From the NCBI GenBank assembly GCA_964016885.1, contig OZ024743.1:193247655-193311654 (forward strand): DNA of 64,000 bases. The letters run 5' to 3'. The translations under genes were made by a program, and so were the position numbers. Each line of letters starts with the position of its first letter. The first letter of the stretch is position 1. The stretch comes from Eledone cirrhosa (taxonomy: Eukaryota > Mollusca > Cephalopoda > Octopoda > Eledonidae). This document shows positions 20,641 through 30,589 of the stretch, in pieces. The notes beneath the pieces were generated by a model, which ran no database searches, was not told the origin of the DNA, and was given only the letters and a program-made list of their open reading frames with translations.

Positions 20641-21043
20641 CTGATAAACAGAAAAATAAAGACTAACATTTAGAGCACTTAGTATTTTCATCTACAAAGA
20701 AAATTTCACATCATTAGGAAGCCTTGTTCATAATAAATGGCTAGTCATGGGAAATTTGCCACACTAGGAAAGTTAAACATAATTTTCAAATAATTACACT
20801 TTTCTGTCTCAATAGAAAAACAAAAATGTTATTTTATCAATAGCACTAACATAATAGAGGTATATATGGGGCATATATAATATGTTTATGTAAAATAAAA
20901 ATAAGTCTCACTATGAATATCTTAAATTGTGACATGATTACATTTTAAAACATGTAGTCATAGCGAGACATGTGTATTATACATAAACATATTGTATACA
21001 CCTCCGTTAAAAATGGTTTAATACATTTGTATTAAATACATAC

Positions 21044-21218
21044 CATCTTGGTCTTCAAACTGAAGGGGTTTCTCTGCCAAGCTGCCAGATACGGCATTCT
21101 GAAAACGGAGATAACCTAAGTCAAACACCACTAGTGTCGTATTCTGGTCAAAGAATGATTCTGGAACAATAATTTTTGGAGCAGCTATGTCTAATTTTAT
21201 TTCAACCCGATTTTGTTG
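21044..21218 (-). CDS. VPS13D: VPS13D exon 19 (residues 720-777)
   Basis: Acceptor ATTACAG|CAAC and donor GATG|GTATGT; 175 nt, phase 0 in and phase 1 out. It reads QQNRVEIKLDIAAPKIIVPE then SFFDQNTTLVVFDLGYLRFQ. 'LDIxAPxIIxPxxF...LVVxDLG' is one of the best-conserved VPS13 blocks. Confidence 0.95.
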
Positions 21219-21338
21219 CTGTAATTATAAAAAAAAAAAAAAATATTATATCTTCATATACATATAGATATCATCACCATTCAACATGGAAAAATGGCTA
21301 TTAAACGGTAGTGGTGGTGAAGATGATGATGATGATGA

Positions 21339-21340
<2 letters not shown>

Positions 21341-21413
<73 letters not shown>
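21341..21413. repeat. (AT)n microsatellite
   Basis: About 73 bp of pure AT, preceded by a 'GATGATGATGATGATG' tail at 21320-21338. Confidence 0.95.
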
Positions 21414-21414
<1 letters not shown>

Positions 21415-21679
21415 CAGCATTGTTAAAAATGAAGAAAATGATAAAACCTTAACAATTATTTATGATTAATACCACTAAAAGCTTATAAAAAATAAATGAT
21501 AATCTTAATTGCATGCAACTAATCCCATTATCATATATATATACATTTAATTAACATCAGAGGTCAGCACTGACCTTTAATAGCATTTAGCAGCTTAGGA
21601 GATATTTACATATTTAATTTTTTCACTCTCTGATACTTTTGCTGTGAAAGAAGGCAGAGCAACTCCACTTGTGTTAACA

Positions 21680-21965
21680 CCATGATAAAATGCACCTAGT
21701 AAACTCTGTAAAGTGGTTGACAATTGAATGGAGATAATGCACAGTAGAGAGGGTTCTTTAGTCTTGTTGAAGATTTAACAACCTCTCTAGTGCTGGTACC
21801 ATATACCCAGTTAAATGGTTGGTGTTAGGAAGAGCATCCAGCTGTAGAAACCATGCCAGACATTTAGGAGGGCAGTAACCCCAAATAAGAATTGACTCAG
21901 ATCGTAACAATCTGTCCAATCCATGCCAGCATGGAAGGCAGACATAAATGGTGATGATGATGATG
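21680..21965 (+). repeat. SINE
   Basis: 'CCATGATAAAATGCACCTAG', 'GTTGGTGTTAGGAAGAGC', 'ATCCAGCTGTAGAAACCATG', 'AATCCATGCCAGCATGG' and a GATGATGATGATGG tail. Confidence 0.8.
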
Positions 21966-22085
21966 GTGCCTCTTTCACAAATGTTCTCATGCAAAATTCA
22001 GTTAACTAATTAATTACAAGCAACAAGATATGTTCAGTGATTTTGATATCAATAAAAATAATAAGGCTTTTTTACATACAGGTAC

Positions 22086-22174
22086 TTTCTTTCCTTGCAA
22101 GAGTTCCCGCCATCTGTGTTGTAGCTCAGTTTTCGTGTGGAATTTCAGATTTTGGTATCTTTTATATGCAGCAT
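22086..22174 (-). CDS. VPS13D: VPS13D exon 18 (residues 690-719)
   Basis: Acceptor TTCTAG|ATGC and donor AAGAAA|GTACCT; 89 nt, phase 1 in and phase 0 out. It reads DAAYKRYQNLKFHTKTELQH then RWRELLQGKK, the amphipathic helix matching 'AARRQYNKLKMQTKAEIRQ'. Another GT lies nine bases downstream (CCT|GTATGT), also in frame, so the last three residues are uncertain. Confidence 0.88.
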
Positions 22175-22299
22175 CTAGAAAAAAAATCAAAATTTTCTTC
22201 AGAGATCAAATCATTTGGTATTACTCACAATATGAAGTAACAATTAAAAAAGTGGATAAGGTCACAGATTTTTTTTCTTTTTCTTTATGGTTTATCCTG

Positions 22300-22512
22300 T
22301 AAAGTGGCAGTGCTGGTGCCATGATAAAATGCACTCAGTACACTCTGTAAAGTGGTTGGCGGTAAGAAGAGCATGCAGCCATAGAAAATCAAGTCCAAAA
22401 CAAAACAGATGAGCAACATGTGGTCACCTGAACTGTCTGGCCCCAGAATGTAATAACCTGTTTAATCCATGCAAGCATGGAAAATAAATGTTAAATGGTA
22501 ATGATGATGAGA
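22300..22512 (+). repeat. SINE
   Basis: 'GGTGCCATGATAAAATGCAC', 'GTACACTCTGTAAAGTGG', 'TTTAATCCATGCAAGCATGG' and an 'AATGATGATG' tail. It ends about 125 bp above exon 18. Confidence 0.78.
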
Positions 22513-22760
22513 AAGGGCAGCACTTTTGATCTTTTGCAGAGTGTTCAAGACTGGTGTGAGAGATGATGAGGCTACCATGGCATATGGGTAGTTGCAGCAA
22601 GAAGCAGTGAATGTAAACATTGAATTATCCTCACACCAAAAACCTGAGCCAAATGCTTGAAACAGTGTACTCTACTAAGAGTACTAAGACTACTTATAAA
22701 TGTTAGAAACAATAAAAACAAAACATTGTGTGGTTATAGATAAATCTTACAAAAACCTAC

Positions 22761-22879
22761 CTGTAAGGGTTTGGCCCATATCTTGTTGAGTTGAAGGAGA
22801 TATAGTAAAGAAATCCTTCAGTTCTTTTACTGTATAAGGGTTACTGACAATGGCTATTGATTTAGTTTTCACATATATT
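22761..22879 (-). CDS. VPS13D: VPS13D exon 17 (residues 650-689)
   Basis: Acceptor TTTCCAG|AATA and donor ACAG|GTAGGT; 119 nt, phase 2 in and phase 1 out. It contains TKSIAIVSNPYTVKELKDFF then TISPSTQQDMG. This matches 'xRPLxIIYNPxxIxxVxDFF', a block conserved in all VPS13 proteins. Confidence 0.93.
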
Positions 22880-23104
22880 CTGGAAAAAGAAAAAGAAAAT
22901 TAAAGTGGGGATGAACAATCATCACAATTATATTATCATAGATGCCTTTTTAAAATAAAATACACAGTTAATTTGTAAACAATTAAACAAATCTAGAAAA
23001 CATGAACTCAACAGTCAGAAAAATTATAATCGTATTAACAAAAACTCATCTCAGAAATTCAACTTTACAGAGTTTCTTTTTAGTTTTGTTTCTATGACAG
23101 TGAA

Positions 23105-23290
23105 CTAGCAGTAAAGTTAGAGCATAGGGTAAAATGCCTTGCAGTATTTGCTCTGGCTCTCTGCACTCTAGGTTCAAATATCACAAAAAGACAAGTTAGA
23201 TGCAAGTAGTCACATTCAGAAGTGAAGACCGACTGCTCCACCTACCCATCGATGGATACCTTTGATAATGTAAAATCAACAAATTTAATG
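23105..23290 (+). repeat. OK-like SINE, worn
   Basis: 'AGTTAGAGCATAGGGTAAAA' (head), 'CACTCTAGGTTCAAATATC' (B-box-like) and a diverged body. Confidence 0.5.
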
Positions 23291-23356
23291 AATCATCTGA
23301 TACTGTACAGATAGATTAAAGAAAAATAAAAAAAAAATGAAACACAGTAAACTTAC

Positions 23357-23517
23357 TTATACTTTTTATTACTGTTTGACTCTGACTTCTCAAAAGTCAT
23401 CTGGAATATTTTCTCACAAGGATCAACTTCTGATTCAGACATTGGCACTTCTTGGATAGCTGTAGTTTTGGCAAGAGGCTTGCCAAAACGCATTCTCCGG
23501 AATGTGTAAGAAATTTC
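23357..23517 (-). CDS. VPS13D: VPS13D exon 16 (residues 597-649)
   Basis: Acceptor ATTTTAG|GAAA and donor TATAA|GTAAGT; 161 nt, phase 0 in and phase 2 out. It reads EISYTFRRMRFGKPLAKTTA and later EKIFQMTFEKSES. It links the PNP motif to the TKSIAIVSNPY block of exon 17. Confidence 0.9.
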
Positions 23518-23545
23518 CTAAAATACAATTAAAATATATATATAT

Positions 23546-24022
23546 CATCATCCTCACCGTTTAATGTCTGGGATACAGGATTGAGTTTCCACCTATTCCT
23601 TTCCTGCACACTGAGTAGGAACATTTCCCTAAGGGTATCAGGGCACTGTTTTTCTTTTCTTTCTACTCACTAGGATTTTGGTCTTTGCCGGGTCGACTTT
23701 AAGGCCTTTTGTTTCCAAGCTATGCCTCCATGTCTGAAATTTCTTCTCTAATTCTGTCATAGATAGCTATGAGGGTCAGATCATCAGCATATACGAGTTG
23801 CTATGGGCAACCAGACTTAAATTCCTCTATTATAGCCTGCAGGACAATAATCAACAGGAGGGGTCTAAGAATGGTCCCTGGTGGACCCCCACTTGTACAC
23901 TAAATTCTTCACTATACTCATTGTTAATTTTGACTTTGCTGGTGACTCCTCTGTACATGGCTTGTACCATCCTGATGAGCCACCCATCTACCCCTAGTTT
24001 TCTGAGGGCCCACGAGATTATG
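23546..24022 (-). mobile_element. RTE/BovB-like LINE, internal-deleted fragment
   Basis: A short ATC tail with 'CCGTTTAATGTC' (23546-23570) joins straight to the zinc-finger region and then RT sequence back to 'GGGCCCACGAGATTATG' (24022). The minus strand encodes remnants of LVRMVQAMYRG, INNEYSEEF and VQVGVHQG and of LETKGLKVDPAKTKI. The C-terminal half is deleted. It adjoins exon 16. Confidence 0.8.
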
Positions 24023-24250
24023 TATTTTCATTAGAAATATGATAAAAGGGTTAATCAAAAGTGAAAAAAAGTTATCTAAATAATGAAAATTATTAAGAAC
24101 AAAATATTTCCCAAACAGAAAAACCCAATAATCGTTAGCTTTACAATATAACAGTGGCAACAATCCATGAATTCATTTAATAAATATTGGATTACATAAC
24201 AACTTAATGGAGACAAGAATAATTGTATTTAACTAAGTAAACATTTTTAC

Positions 24251-24423
24251 CTTTGGATTTGGAACTATGAGACTGGGGAAACAAGATTCTTTAACAAGTC
24301 TGTCCTGTAGTTCAAAAATTCCTAAGCTAAGACAAAACTTGTAAGCACCAACTTGAGGTCGGACTTCAATATTAATGTTGACATCATTGCACTCTGCAAC
24401 AAGCATCTCTCGGATGGTGATGT
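24251..24423 (-). CDS. VPS13D: VPS13D exon 15 (residues 539-596)
   Basis: Acceptor GTTATAG|ACAT and donor AAAG|GTAAAA; 173 nt, phase 1 in and phase 0 out. It reads DITIREMLVAECNDVNINIE and ends FPSLIVPNPK. The closing 'FPxLxxPNP' motif matches 'FPLLVFPNPQ' in VPS13D. Confidence 0.92.
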
Positions 24424-24614
24424 CTATAACAAAAAAATAAAGCAGAAATAGAAAAATGTGTATGCATATATATACATATGTGTGTGTGTGTGTGTATATA
24501 TATATACACATAGTAATAATAATAAATACTAAAAACATGGTAGCAGGAAAATATTTGGCTAATTTAAATAATTTAAAAAGTAAATAAGCCTCCTGATTTT
24601 TTCAAAGTACAAAT

Positions 24615-24786
24615 TACCATATTTCCCAGCATCGAAGACGCTACTTTTTTCCTAAAATAAGTCTCAAAAACCTACCGTGCGTCCTGGTGGCTGAAGGTAG
24701 TTTATTAGTTTTTTTCAAATTTTTGGTTGTCAAAATTAGGGTGCATCCTCAAGGACGAAGCACCTTTGGTGCCGGGAAATACGGTA
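24615..24786. mobile_element. MITE with TACCRTATTTCCCRGCA termini
   Basis: The left end TACCATATTTCCCAGCATCG (24615) and the inverted right end (TACCGTATTTCCCGGCACC on the other strand, ending 24786) form imperfect terminal inverted repeats of about 20 bp around a 172-bp body with no ORF. Confidence 0.72.
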
Positions 24787-24899
24787 GTTCTTCCCACTTC
24801 CCAAATGATGTAATTAGATCTCTTTTACTCTCTTTTCATACAAATAGCTAAACTCAAGTGAACATTATCGTGTATTACTGTTATGTTTTTCTACTTTTT

Positions 24900-25030
24900 A
24901 GCACAGATTAAAAGTTTAAGCAAACAATTTCTGCTTTCACGCTTATGTGGGATCTCCTGAAATTGAGATATATCAATCTGTGGATGCAGATATAAATATT
25001 TTGAAATATTGCCTATAAAAAGTAGAAAAA
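24900..25030 (+). repeat. Unclassified repeat shared with 63335-63445
   Basis: 'AAAAGTTTAAGCAA', 'TTATGTGGGATCTCCTGAAA', 'ATCAATCTGTGGATGCAGA' and 'TAAATATTTTGAAATATTG' recur in order and in the same orientation at 63340-63440. Confidence 0.65.
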
Positions 25031-25097
25031 CACACACACACATATACTCTTTTACATGTTCCAGCCAACAGGCTGAGGCCATACTGGGGCACTGCCA

Positions 25098-25400
25098 TAT
25101 ATCATCATTTAACATGTTTCCCTGTTAGTAAGGGTTGGACAGTCAGTATTCAAGCAAAGCTACTGGCCTCTCAGATGGGTTAGGGGTATGCATATTGCTT
25201 ACGTACGTTCTTGTACTCTACCAATGGCTCAGGTGGGCCAGGGCTCCACATCTTGCACTCTACCAATTGCATTTTATCGTGGCACCAGCACATATGAGGC
25301 TGTTATATATTTGAAACATTTTCTACGGTTGGATGCCTTTCTTATCACCAACCACTTTGCAGAGTTTACTAGATGTGTTTATCACCAACATTAGGGAATT
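25098..25400 (-). repeat. SINE, minus orientation
   Basis: 'ATCATCATTTAACATG' tail, 'TTTCCCTGTTAGTAAGGG', 'GGCACCAGCACATATGAGGC', 'GGTTGGATGCCTTTCTTATC' and 'ACCAACCACTTTGCAGAG'. Confidence 0.7.
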
Positions 25401-25526
25401 TATCAAGTCTTTGACAGAATATATATATAGTAACAACAAAGTAATTTATTTTGTTGATGAAATGTTTAATTGAGTCAATCTAAATGCCAGAATGACTATC
25501 ATATTTCCATCAATATCAAATCATAC

Positions 25527-25658
25527 CTTTCTCAGTACTTGTGAGCAACTTCATTGAACCTTTCTTCAGACAGAAGTTTAATGTAGCAAATACTTTGTCT
25601 CGTTTGTAAAATGTGTCACTGTCCATAGTTTTATTCATAATGTCCATCAGTTCTCGTT
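25527..25658 (-). CDS. VPS13D: VPS13D exon 14 (residues 495-538)
   Basis: Acceptor TTTATAG|AACG and donor AAAG|GTATGA; 132 nt, phase 1 on both sides. It includes YKRDKVFATLNFCLKKGSMK then LLTSTEK. 'KRDxVFAxLNxxLxxGxxxLL' is strongly VPS13D-like. Confidence 0.93.
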
Positions 25659-26014
25659 CTATAAAAATACAATATATTTGGGATTTAAAGATATAAGTGG
25701 TGTTAATAATATGATTGCTAATTATATAAGTTTAGAATGATTACTGCATATAATAATTTAAATTAAGTCCAAAACAAAGTTCTAGGTTATGATTGAGAAG
25801 TAGTGTGAACTTAATCTTTGCTGCAAGTGAATTTGGAATGGAACATAACTTATCTGAAGGAATGATAAATATAATAAAAATCAAACAGAATACATCTTAA
25901 CAGCCAACAAAAAGCTGACTAAAAATGATTTCCGAGAAATGGTTAGTCAATGAAGCAAATGGATTTTTGAGATAGACAATCAAGAATAATTGATAGATTC
26001 AATGAAAAGAATAC

Positions 26015-26177
26015 CTAAGTTTTCTCTATCTTCAGAGGATTCATCGGGAGAAGTTTCAGCTTCACTACTTAAACAATCAGGAGACAATGGTTCTGAATAA
26101 CCAACAGCCCATGATAGCCAACTTTGGAGGTAACCTGTTTTATACTCTTCTGGTGTTTGTGTTACAGGAGTACTTGG
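26015..26177 (-). CDS. VPS13D: VPS13D exon 13 (residues 441-494)
   Basis: Acceptor CCTTTAG|CCAA and donor TTAG|GTATTC; 163 nt, phase 0 in and phase 1 out. It contains GYLQSWLSWAVGYSEP and then an acidic, serine-rich stretch (ETSPDESSEDREN). 'YLQSWxxxWxGxY' is a VPS13D landmark. An ORF on the plus strand here is a shadow. Confidence 0.92.
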
Positions 26178-26341
26178 CTAAAGGAGAGGAAAATAAAATA
26201 TATGTTGAAAACATTCTCACACAAATAATAAATTTCAAGTTATATGTAATAAATAAATTTTTATTTAATCAGTTTTACAAAGTTAATAATAATAATAACC
26301 AGAAGATGAAGAAAGATGAATGTATAAACAAAGAAGAAGCA

Positions 26342-26400
26342 TTCATCATCATCATTGTTTAATGTCCATCTACGCAAGTATGGGCTTAGTAATAGCTCAA
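26342..26400 (-). repeat. SINE tail remnant
   Basis: 'TCATCATCATCATTGTTTAA' and 'TGTCCATCTACGCAAG' in minus orientation; no body recognised. Confidence 0.55.
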
Positions 26401-26502
26401 AGTGAGCCAAAGAATGCCAGGAAACTGAGCATATGTTGATCCTTTAATTCAAGAAGTTCAGTCTATTTGGACAAAATTTTCTTGGAGTTTTTTGTTCTTT
26501 CC

Positions 26503-26590
26503 TATCATCATCATCATTTTATGTCCGCTTTTCCCTGTTTGCTAGAGTAGGATGGGTCCTATTCAGCACAGCATCTCTTCACTTGTTTAT
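26503..26590 (-). mobile_element. LINE subfamily C, extreme 3' fragment
   Basis: 'ATCATCATCATTTTATGTCC', 'GCTTTTCCCTG' and 'GGGTCCTATTCAGCACAGC' match the 3' end of the LINE at 10332 (end of its ORF plus tail). Confidence 0.75.
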
Positions 26591-26679
26591 ATATTTCATT
26601 TGTAGTCTAGATAATTTGTTTCAGGAAAATTTTTAAGCCATACCATAATTTGCATTTTAATCTATTATATTCTCAATGA

Positions 26680-27262
26680 TAACATCATCATCTTTTTAAG
26701 TTGTTTTCCATGCTGGCATAGGTTGGACAGATTAGCAGTCTAAGGCTAGATGAGTAAGAGAACCTTGTCTTACTTGTGTGTTACATTTTTGGCATGGTTT
26801 GTACTACTGGATGCCTTTCCCAATACCAACCACTTTACATAGTATACTGTGTGCATTTTATTGTGGCACCAGCATTTTATTGTGTGCATTTTATTGTGGT
26901 ACCACTTTACAGGATATGCTGGGTGCTTTTTATCATGACACCAACACTACTACTTTATAGAGTGCTGGGTGTTTTCTATCATGGCACCAGCACTAGAGAA
27001 GTTGTGTTTCTAACAAGACTAAAAAGGAGGCCTCTAAACCCAACATAGTCTCATTTCATTTGCGACCACTTTACAGCATGTGTTGAGTGCATTTTACCAT
27101 GGCACCAGCATTAAAAGTTTACAGAGTGTACTAGGTGCATTTTATTGTGGCACCAGCACTACCACTTCAGTGTGTGTACTGAGTGCATTTTATCATGGTA
27201 CCAGCACTACAACTTTACAGAGTATACTGGGTGCATTTTATCATGGCATAAAACTAAAGGAG
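26680..27262 (-). repeat. SINE with expanded ~47-bp internal modules
   Basis: After the 'CATGCTGGCATAGGTTGG' tail and 'TGGATGCCTTTCCCAATACC', the unit 'ACTTTACAGAGTATACTGGG' + 'TGCATTTTATCATGGCACC' + 'AGCACTAC' appears about seven times between 26830 and 27250, with one interruption (27000-27060). Confidence 0.75.
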
Positions 27263-27452
27263 CACTTACTATCCTTCATTGTCTCCATTCAATCAAGGCA
27301 ATATATTATTATTATTATTATTCCTTAACCAAGTTACCAGAGAAAGCTTTTCAAACAAAAGCAGGTAAAAGTCAGACATTAAAAATTGGGAACTGATTGA
27401 AGCTTTAATTGATTATATTTATTAGAAAACCATTATAGATATTTTCCATTAC

Positions 27453-27560
27453 CTTTGCAACTTCCTCCATCATGTCTTTGTTAACTTTGTCAAATGCTAG
27501 CAACCGAATGGTTTTAATTTCTTCGATGTTTAGCTCATCTTCCATTTTCCTTTGGTGTTC
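27453..27560 (-). CDS. VPS13D: VPS13D exon 12 (residues 405-440)
   Basis: Acceptor TTTTCAG|GAAC and donor AAG|GTAATG; 36 codons, phase 0. It reads EHQRKMEDELNIEEIKTIRL then LAFDKVNKDMMEEVAK, a charged helical segment matching the 'IEEEQSFEELKILRELVHDR' region. Confidence 0.9.
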
Positions 27561-27889
27561 CTGAAAATATATTTAAATTATGAATGTAGAAATGGTAAAA
27601 AAAATCTTTATAAGGCTTATCATATTGTCAAAAATATTGGATTCTCACAGAATTCAAATATAAATTTAATTCGTTATTAACTTACAACCTTTGCAAAGTC
27701 AATATCTTTCCAAATCACTTTACACATGAATGTTAGGAGAATCAATAATTTTATAAATCTAAAATCAATTTCTAAGGAGGCAAAGAAAAAAGTTAACTGA
27801 ATTGCTAGGAATAGCTTTATTCAAGAAGAACAGCTCAAAATAGAGAGAAAAATATAACACAGACACATAACTAGATATTATTGTTTTAG

Positions 27890-28120
27890 AATAGGAAATA
27901 TGTCTAACCCATGCTAGCATGGAAAATGGACGTTAAACGAAGATGATGATGATGATGATGATTTAAAAAAATCTGTATTGTCATTATCACTGTCATTTTT
28001 TTTATGTCGACTTTTCCATGCTGATATCGCTTGGATAGGACTTTATGAGGCAATGTTTTATAGCCAGATGGTCTTCCTCACACCAACGTTTTTAGTTGCT
28101 TTCTAAACTGGATACACACA
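27890..28120. repeat. SINE tail (+) and SINE remnant (-) back to back
   Basis: Plus strand 27895-27962: 'AACCCATGCTAGCATGG', 'AAAATGGACGTTAAACGAAG' and (ATG)6. Minus strand 28005-28120: 'TATGTCGACTTTTCCATGC', 'GGCAATGTTTTATAGCCAGA', similar to 757-915. Confidence 0.68.
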
Positions 28121-28439
28121 GCCTTATGTATTTAGAAATTTATGGGGAAACATCCCATTGAATGCAGGTCTAATTAGCTGACAAGCTGACAAGATATAAA
28201 CAATTGGCATTTGTATTTTGATGTTGAAAACTAATAAAACACATATTCATAATGCACAGCACTTATTAAAAAAACTTACATCTTTGTATTGTAATAGTTA
28301 CAAGGAATTGAAACTTGGTGACAGAGATAAATACTTTGGTTATAGACAAATGTAAAGAGTTCTTTACTTCAGAGGTTTTTGACAAACAAGTACAACAAAA
28401 ATAATTGCAGTTTTTTGAAGGCTAAATAAATTGGATTTG

Positions 28440-28670
28440 AGGAGAGGAGGAGGTTATGGTCACATATAGTTATAGTTTTATTGTGAGATCATGGATCTGC
28501 ACCTGGAAAGTTCCTCTCCAAGGCACAGGCTTGGGCAAGAATTTTTGTGGAAGACCAGTAGTCACCCATGCATACATGCCTCCCCTCTTTATGCCACCAA
28601 TGTTGTCCAAGGGTAAGGCTAGTGCCAATATAGCTTGGCACCAGTTACATTGCAGGAATTTAATCCAACA
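28440..28670 (-). repeat. SINE with alternative body, 5'-worn
   Basis: It shares 'GGATCTGCACCTGGAAAGTT' (as its reverse complement) and the 'ATGCATACATGCCTCCCC' to 'TAGCTTGGCACC' stretch with the body of the SINE at 19215-19560. Confidence 0.65.
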
Positions 28671-28877
28671 CTAACAACTCTGCCAAAATTTGTTGCCTTT
28701 TTAGTCCAATAATTTAATATTATCAATTGTATTTCCATTAAAACAAATAACAATTTTCTTTATTTATGGCAATAAATAAAGAAATCGATCAGAAATATAA
28801 GTTTCTATTAAAAATTGAGTAATAAATTAGATATTCGATTTATCAGCCTGTAAATGTGTCAAGAAAGTAGCACTTAC

Positions 28878-29043
28878 TATCATTGTAATTGAACTAGTCT
28901 GTATTAGGGATGCACAATAAGCTTTGTAGTAGTTCACTAAATCCCGTGCTCTCTGAACAGACCTCTTTACTGAGAAGTCACGCTGTCGACCTTTTATGAA
29001 GTACAAATATGCAGTGATTGCATAGTCCCACCATTGCCTTGGA
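28878..29043 (-). CDS. VPS13D: VPS13D exon 11 (residues 349-404)
   Basis: Acceptor ATTTCAG|TCCA and donor ATA|GTAAGT; 166 nt, phase 2 in and phase 0 out. It reads PRQWWDYAITAYLYFIKGRQ then RDFSVKRSVQRARDLVNYYK. The 'xWWxYAxxAxL' and 'RARDxVxYxxxY' motifs are conserved across VPS13 proteins. Confidence 0.93.
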
Positions 29044-29144
29044 CTGAAATATAACGCAAAAGAAATTATATCATTTTCTTTCAAAAAATAAAAAAAAATA
29101 AAAACATCTCTGACATAATTTCCAAAATATGAAAATTATATTAT

Positions 29145-29395
29145 CATCATTACCGTTTAACATCTATTTTTCATGCTTGAATGGATTAAATGGGTTGTTG
29201 CGAGCTGAGGTCAAAGCAGTGTGCCCTGCTCATATGCTCCATTTTGGCTTGGTTTTTATGGTTGGATGCCCTTCCTAATGCTCGTGTGTATTGGGAGCAT
29301 TTTATCGTGACTCTGATACTACCACTTTACAAAGTGCTTTTTGTGGTGGCACCAGCACTATCTCATTACAATACTAAGTTGTGAAATGCCCTTGC
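29145..29395 (-). repeat. SINE, minus orientation
   Basis: 'ATCATCATTACCGTTTAACA', 'CATGCTTGAATGG', 'GGTTGGATGCCCTTCCTAAT' and two ~47-bp modules ('GGGAGCATTTTATCGTGAC', 'GTGCTTTTTGTGGTGGCACC'). Confidence 0.72.
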
Positions 29396-29699
29396 TCTGA
29401 CTGAGAAGCCATTAATGAGGATTGAGGGTCTATAAATGAGAGGAGGAATATGCAATACGGTACTGAGGAGGGGAAGTGGAATACATATATATATATAAAT
29501 AAAAGAAAAAAATTTTTATTGAAACCAGAAGCATCTGTAATCTTATGACACATAAAGTTCATTTATCGCCCCTGCTTTTCTGAACTTTTTACTTTGTTAC
29601 TTCTCTCTAATCATTTATTATTAGCTATTAGCATCCTTATGCTACTGAAGATTGTCTTTGGATTTGCTTGTCCCAGATTTGTGGAAATAACTTAATTTT

Positions 29700-30290
29700 C
29701 ATTGTCAGGCCAGCCTTTAATTGTAATTAAAGCCTCATAAAGCAAAAACATGCTTCTCTTTGCTTTTTTAATACTTAAATATAAAGGAGACATTGCAAGC
29801 GGAAGGTGCCCACAATTTAGAGGCTAACTTATCCCTAAACCTATTCAATATGCTTATATCTCATCCCATAAGACACTCATAATATTTAATCTTATCCAGA
29901 TACCATGTTAAACCCCTTTCACCCTTCTTCTTCTCCAGAACATGCATCACCCTGAAACTCCCAACCTGCTCCCCATCTCTTCCAATCAATAATTTTCAAA
30001 AATTTAAACTGAATCTTATCTGTACGAAACTGATTTAACTATCCCAAGACCTCTATCAAAAAGGGCCTTCTTTCTTGTAAATCTAGCCTAAAGCCTAATA
30101 CTCTGGCCAGTTTAATGTCACTACTTGGTTCTTGAGTGACTTTAACAGAGTTTAATTTGGACCAGCCCACTGATTCTCAACTGTAATCTAGCCCAACTTC
30201 ACAGATATACATATTGGGCATCAGCTGCATCATTTTATCCTGTCTAAGAGGTCCTGTAAAGGTTAAAGGCACCACCTATTCTTTTATTTT
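29700..30290 (-). pseudogene. Unidentified decayed coding-like segment
   Basis: On the minus strand one frame from about 30240 to 29880 reads MPNMYICEVGLDYS, stop, ESVGWSKLNSVKVTQEPSSD then IKLARVLGFRLDLQERRPFL, IEVLG, stop, LNQFRTDKIQFKFLKIIDWK and RWGAGWEF. The frame is broken only by stops. I do not recognise the family; a worn transposon ORF is most likely. The remaining sequence in 29400-30290 shows nothing I can name. Confidence 0.4.
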
Positions 30291-30346
30291 GTATTAAATA
30301 ACAACAAAACATCTTTCAAATGAAGGTATATGATATTTATACTTAC

Positions 30347-30588
30347 TTCTCTTTACAACTAACATCTGGCCTCCATTTAAGACAACGGTAAAGTCTGTCC
30401 TGCTTGTCAAGTTCTCTGGTCCAGTAGACAAGATTTTTATATTGGACGTTGGAAAGTGACACAGCAAGTTCTTCAATAATAATATCAGTACTCAGGCGTG
30501 GTGTACTAGCTGAGATCAGTGGCAACTCACTTGTGTTTCTTTTAATTCTTGAACGAGCATTTGTTGGGGACAACACATAATCATGTGT
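30347..30588 (-). CDS. VPS13D: VPS13D exon 10 (residues 269-349)
   Basis: Acceptor CCAACAG|ACAC and donor GAGAA|GTAAGT; 242 nt, phase 0 in and phase 2 out. It reads THDYVLSPTNARSRIKRNTS, then a beta-rich segment including IIIEELAVSLSNVQYKNLVY, ending YRCLKWRPDVSCKE. The last part matches the 'FRRWKPKV' segment before the conserved WW motif of VPS13 proteins. Confidence 0.93.
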
Positions 30589-30589
30589 C

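Noticed and set aside
26830..27250. CRISPR-like or satellite array
   Set aside because: Units are diverged, have no unique spacers, and match the internal module of dispersed SINEs; the genome is animal.
30030..30165. Extra VPS13D exon encoding SVGWSKLNSVKV...
   Set aside because: Exons 10 and 11 already join in phase, and the segment lacks an acceptor/donor pair and has stops on both sides.
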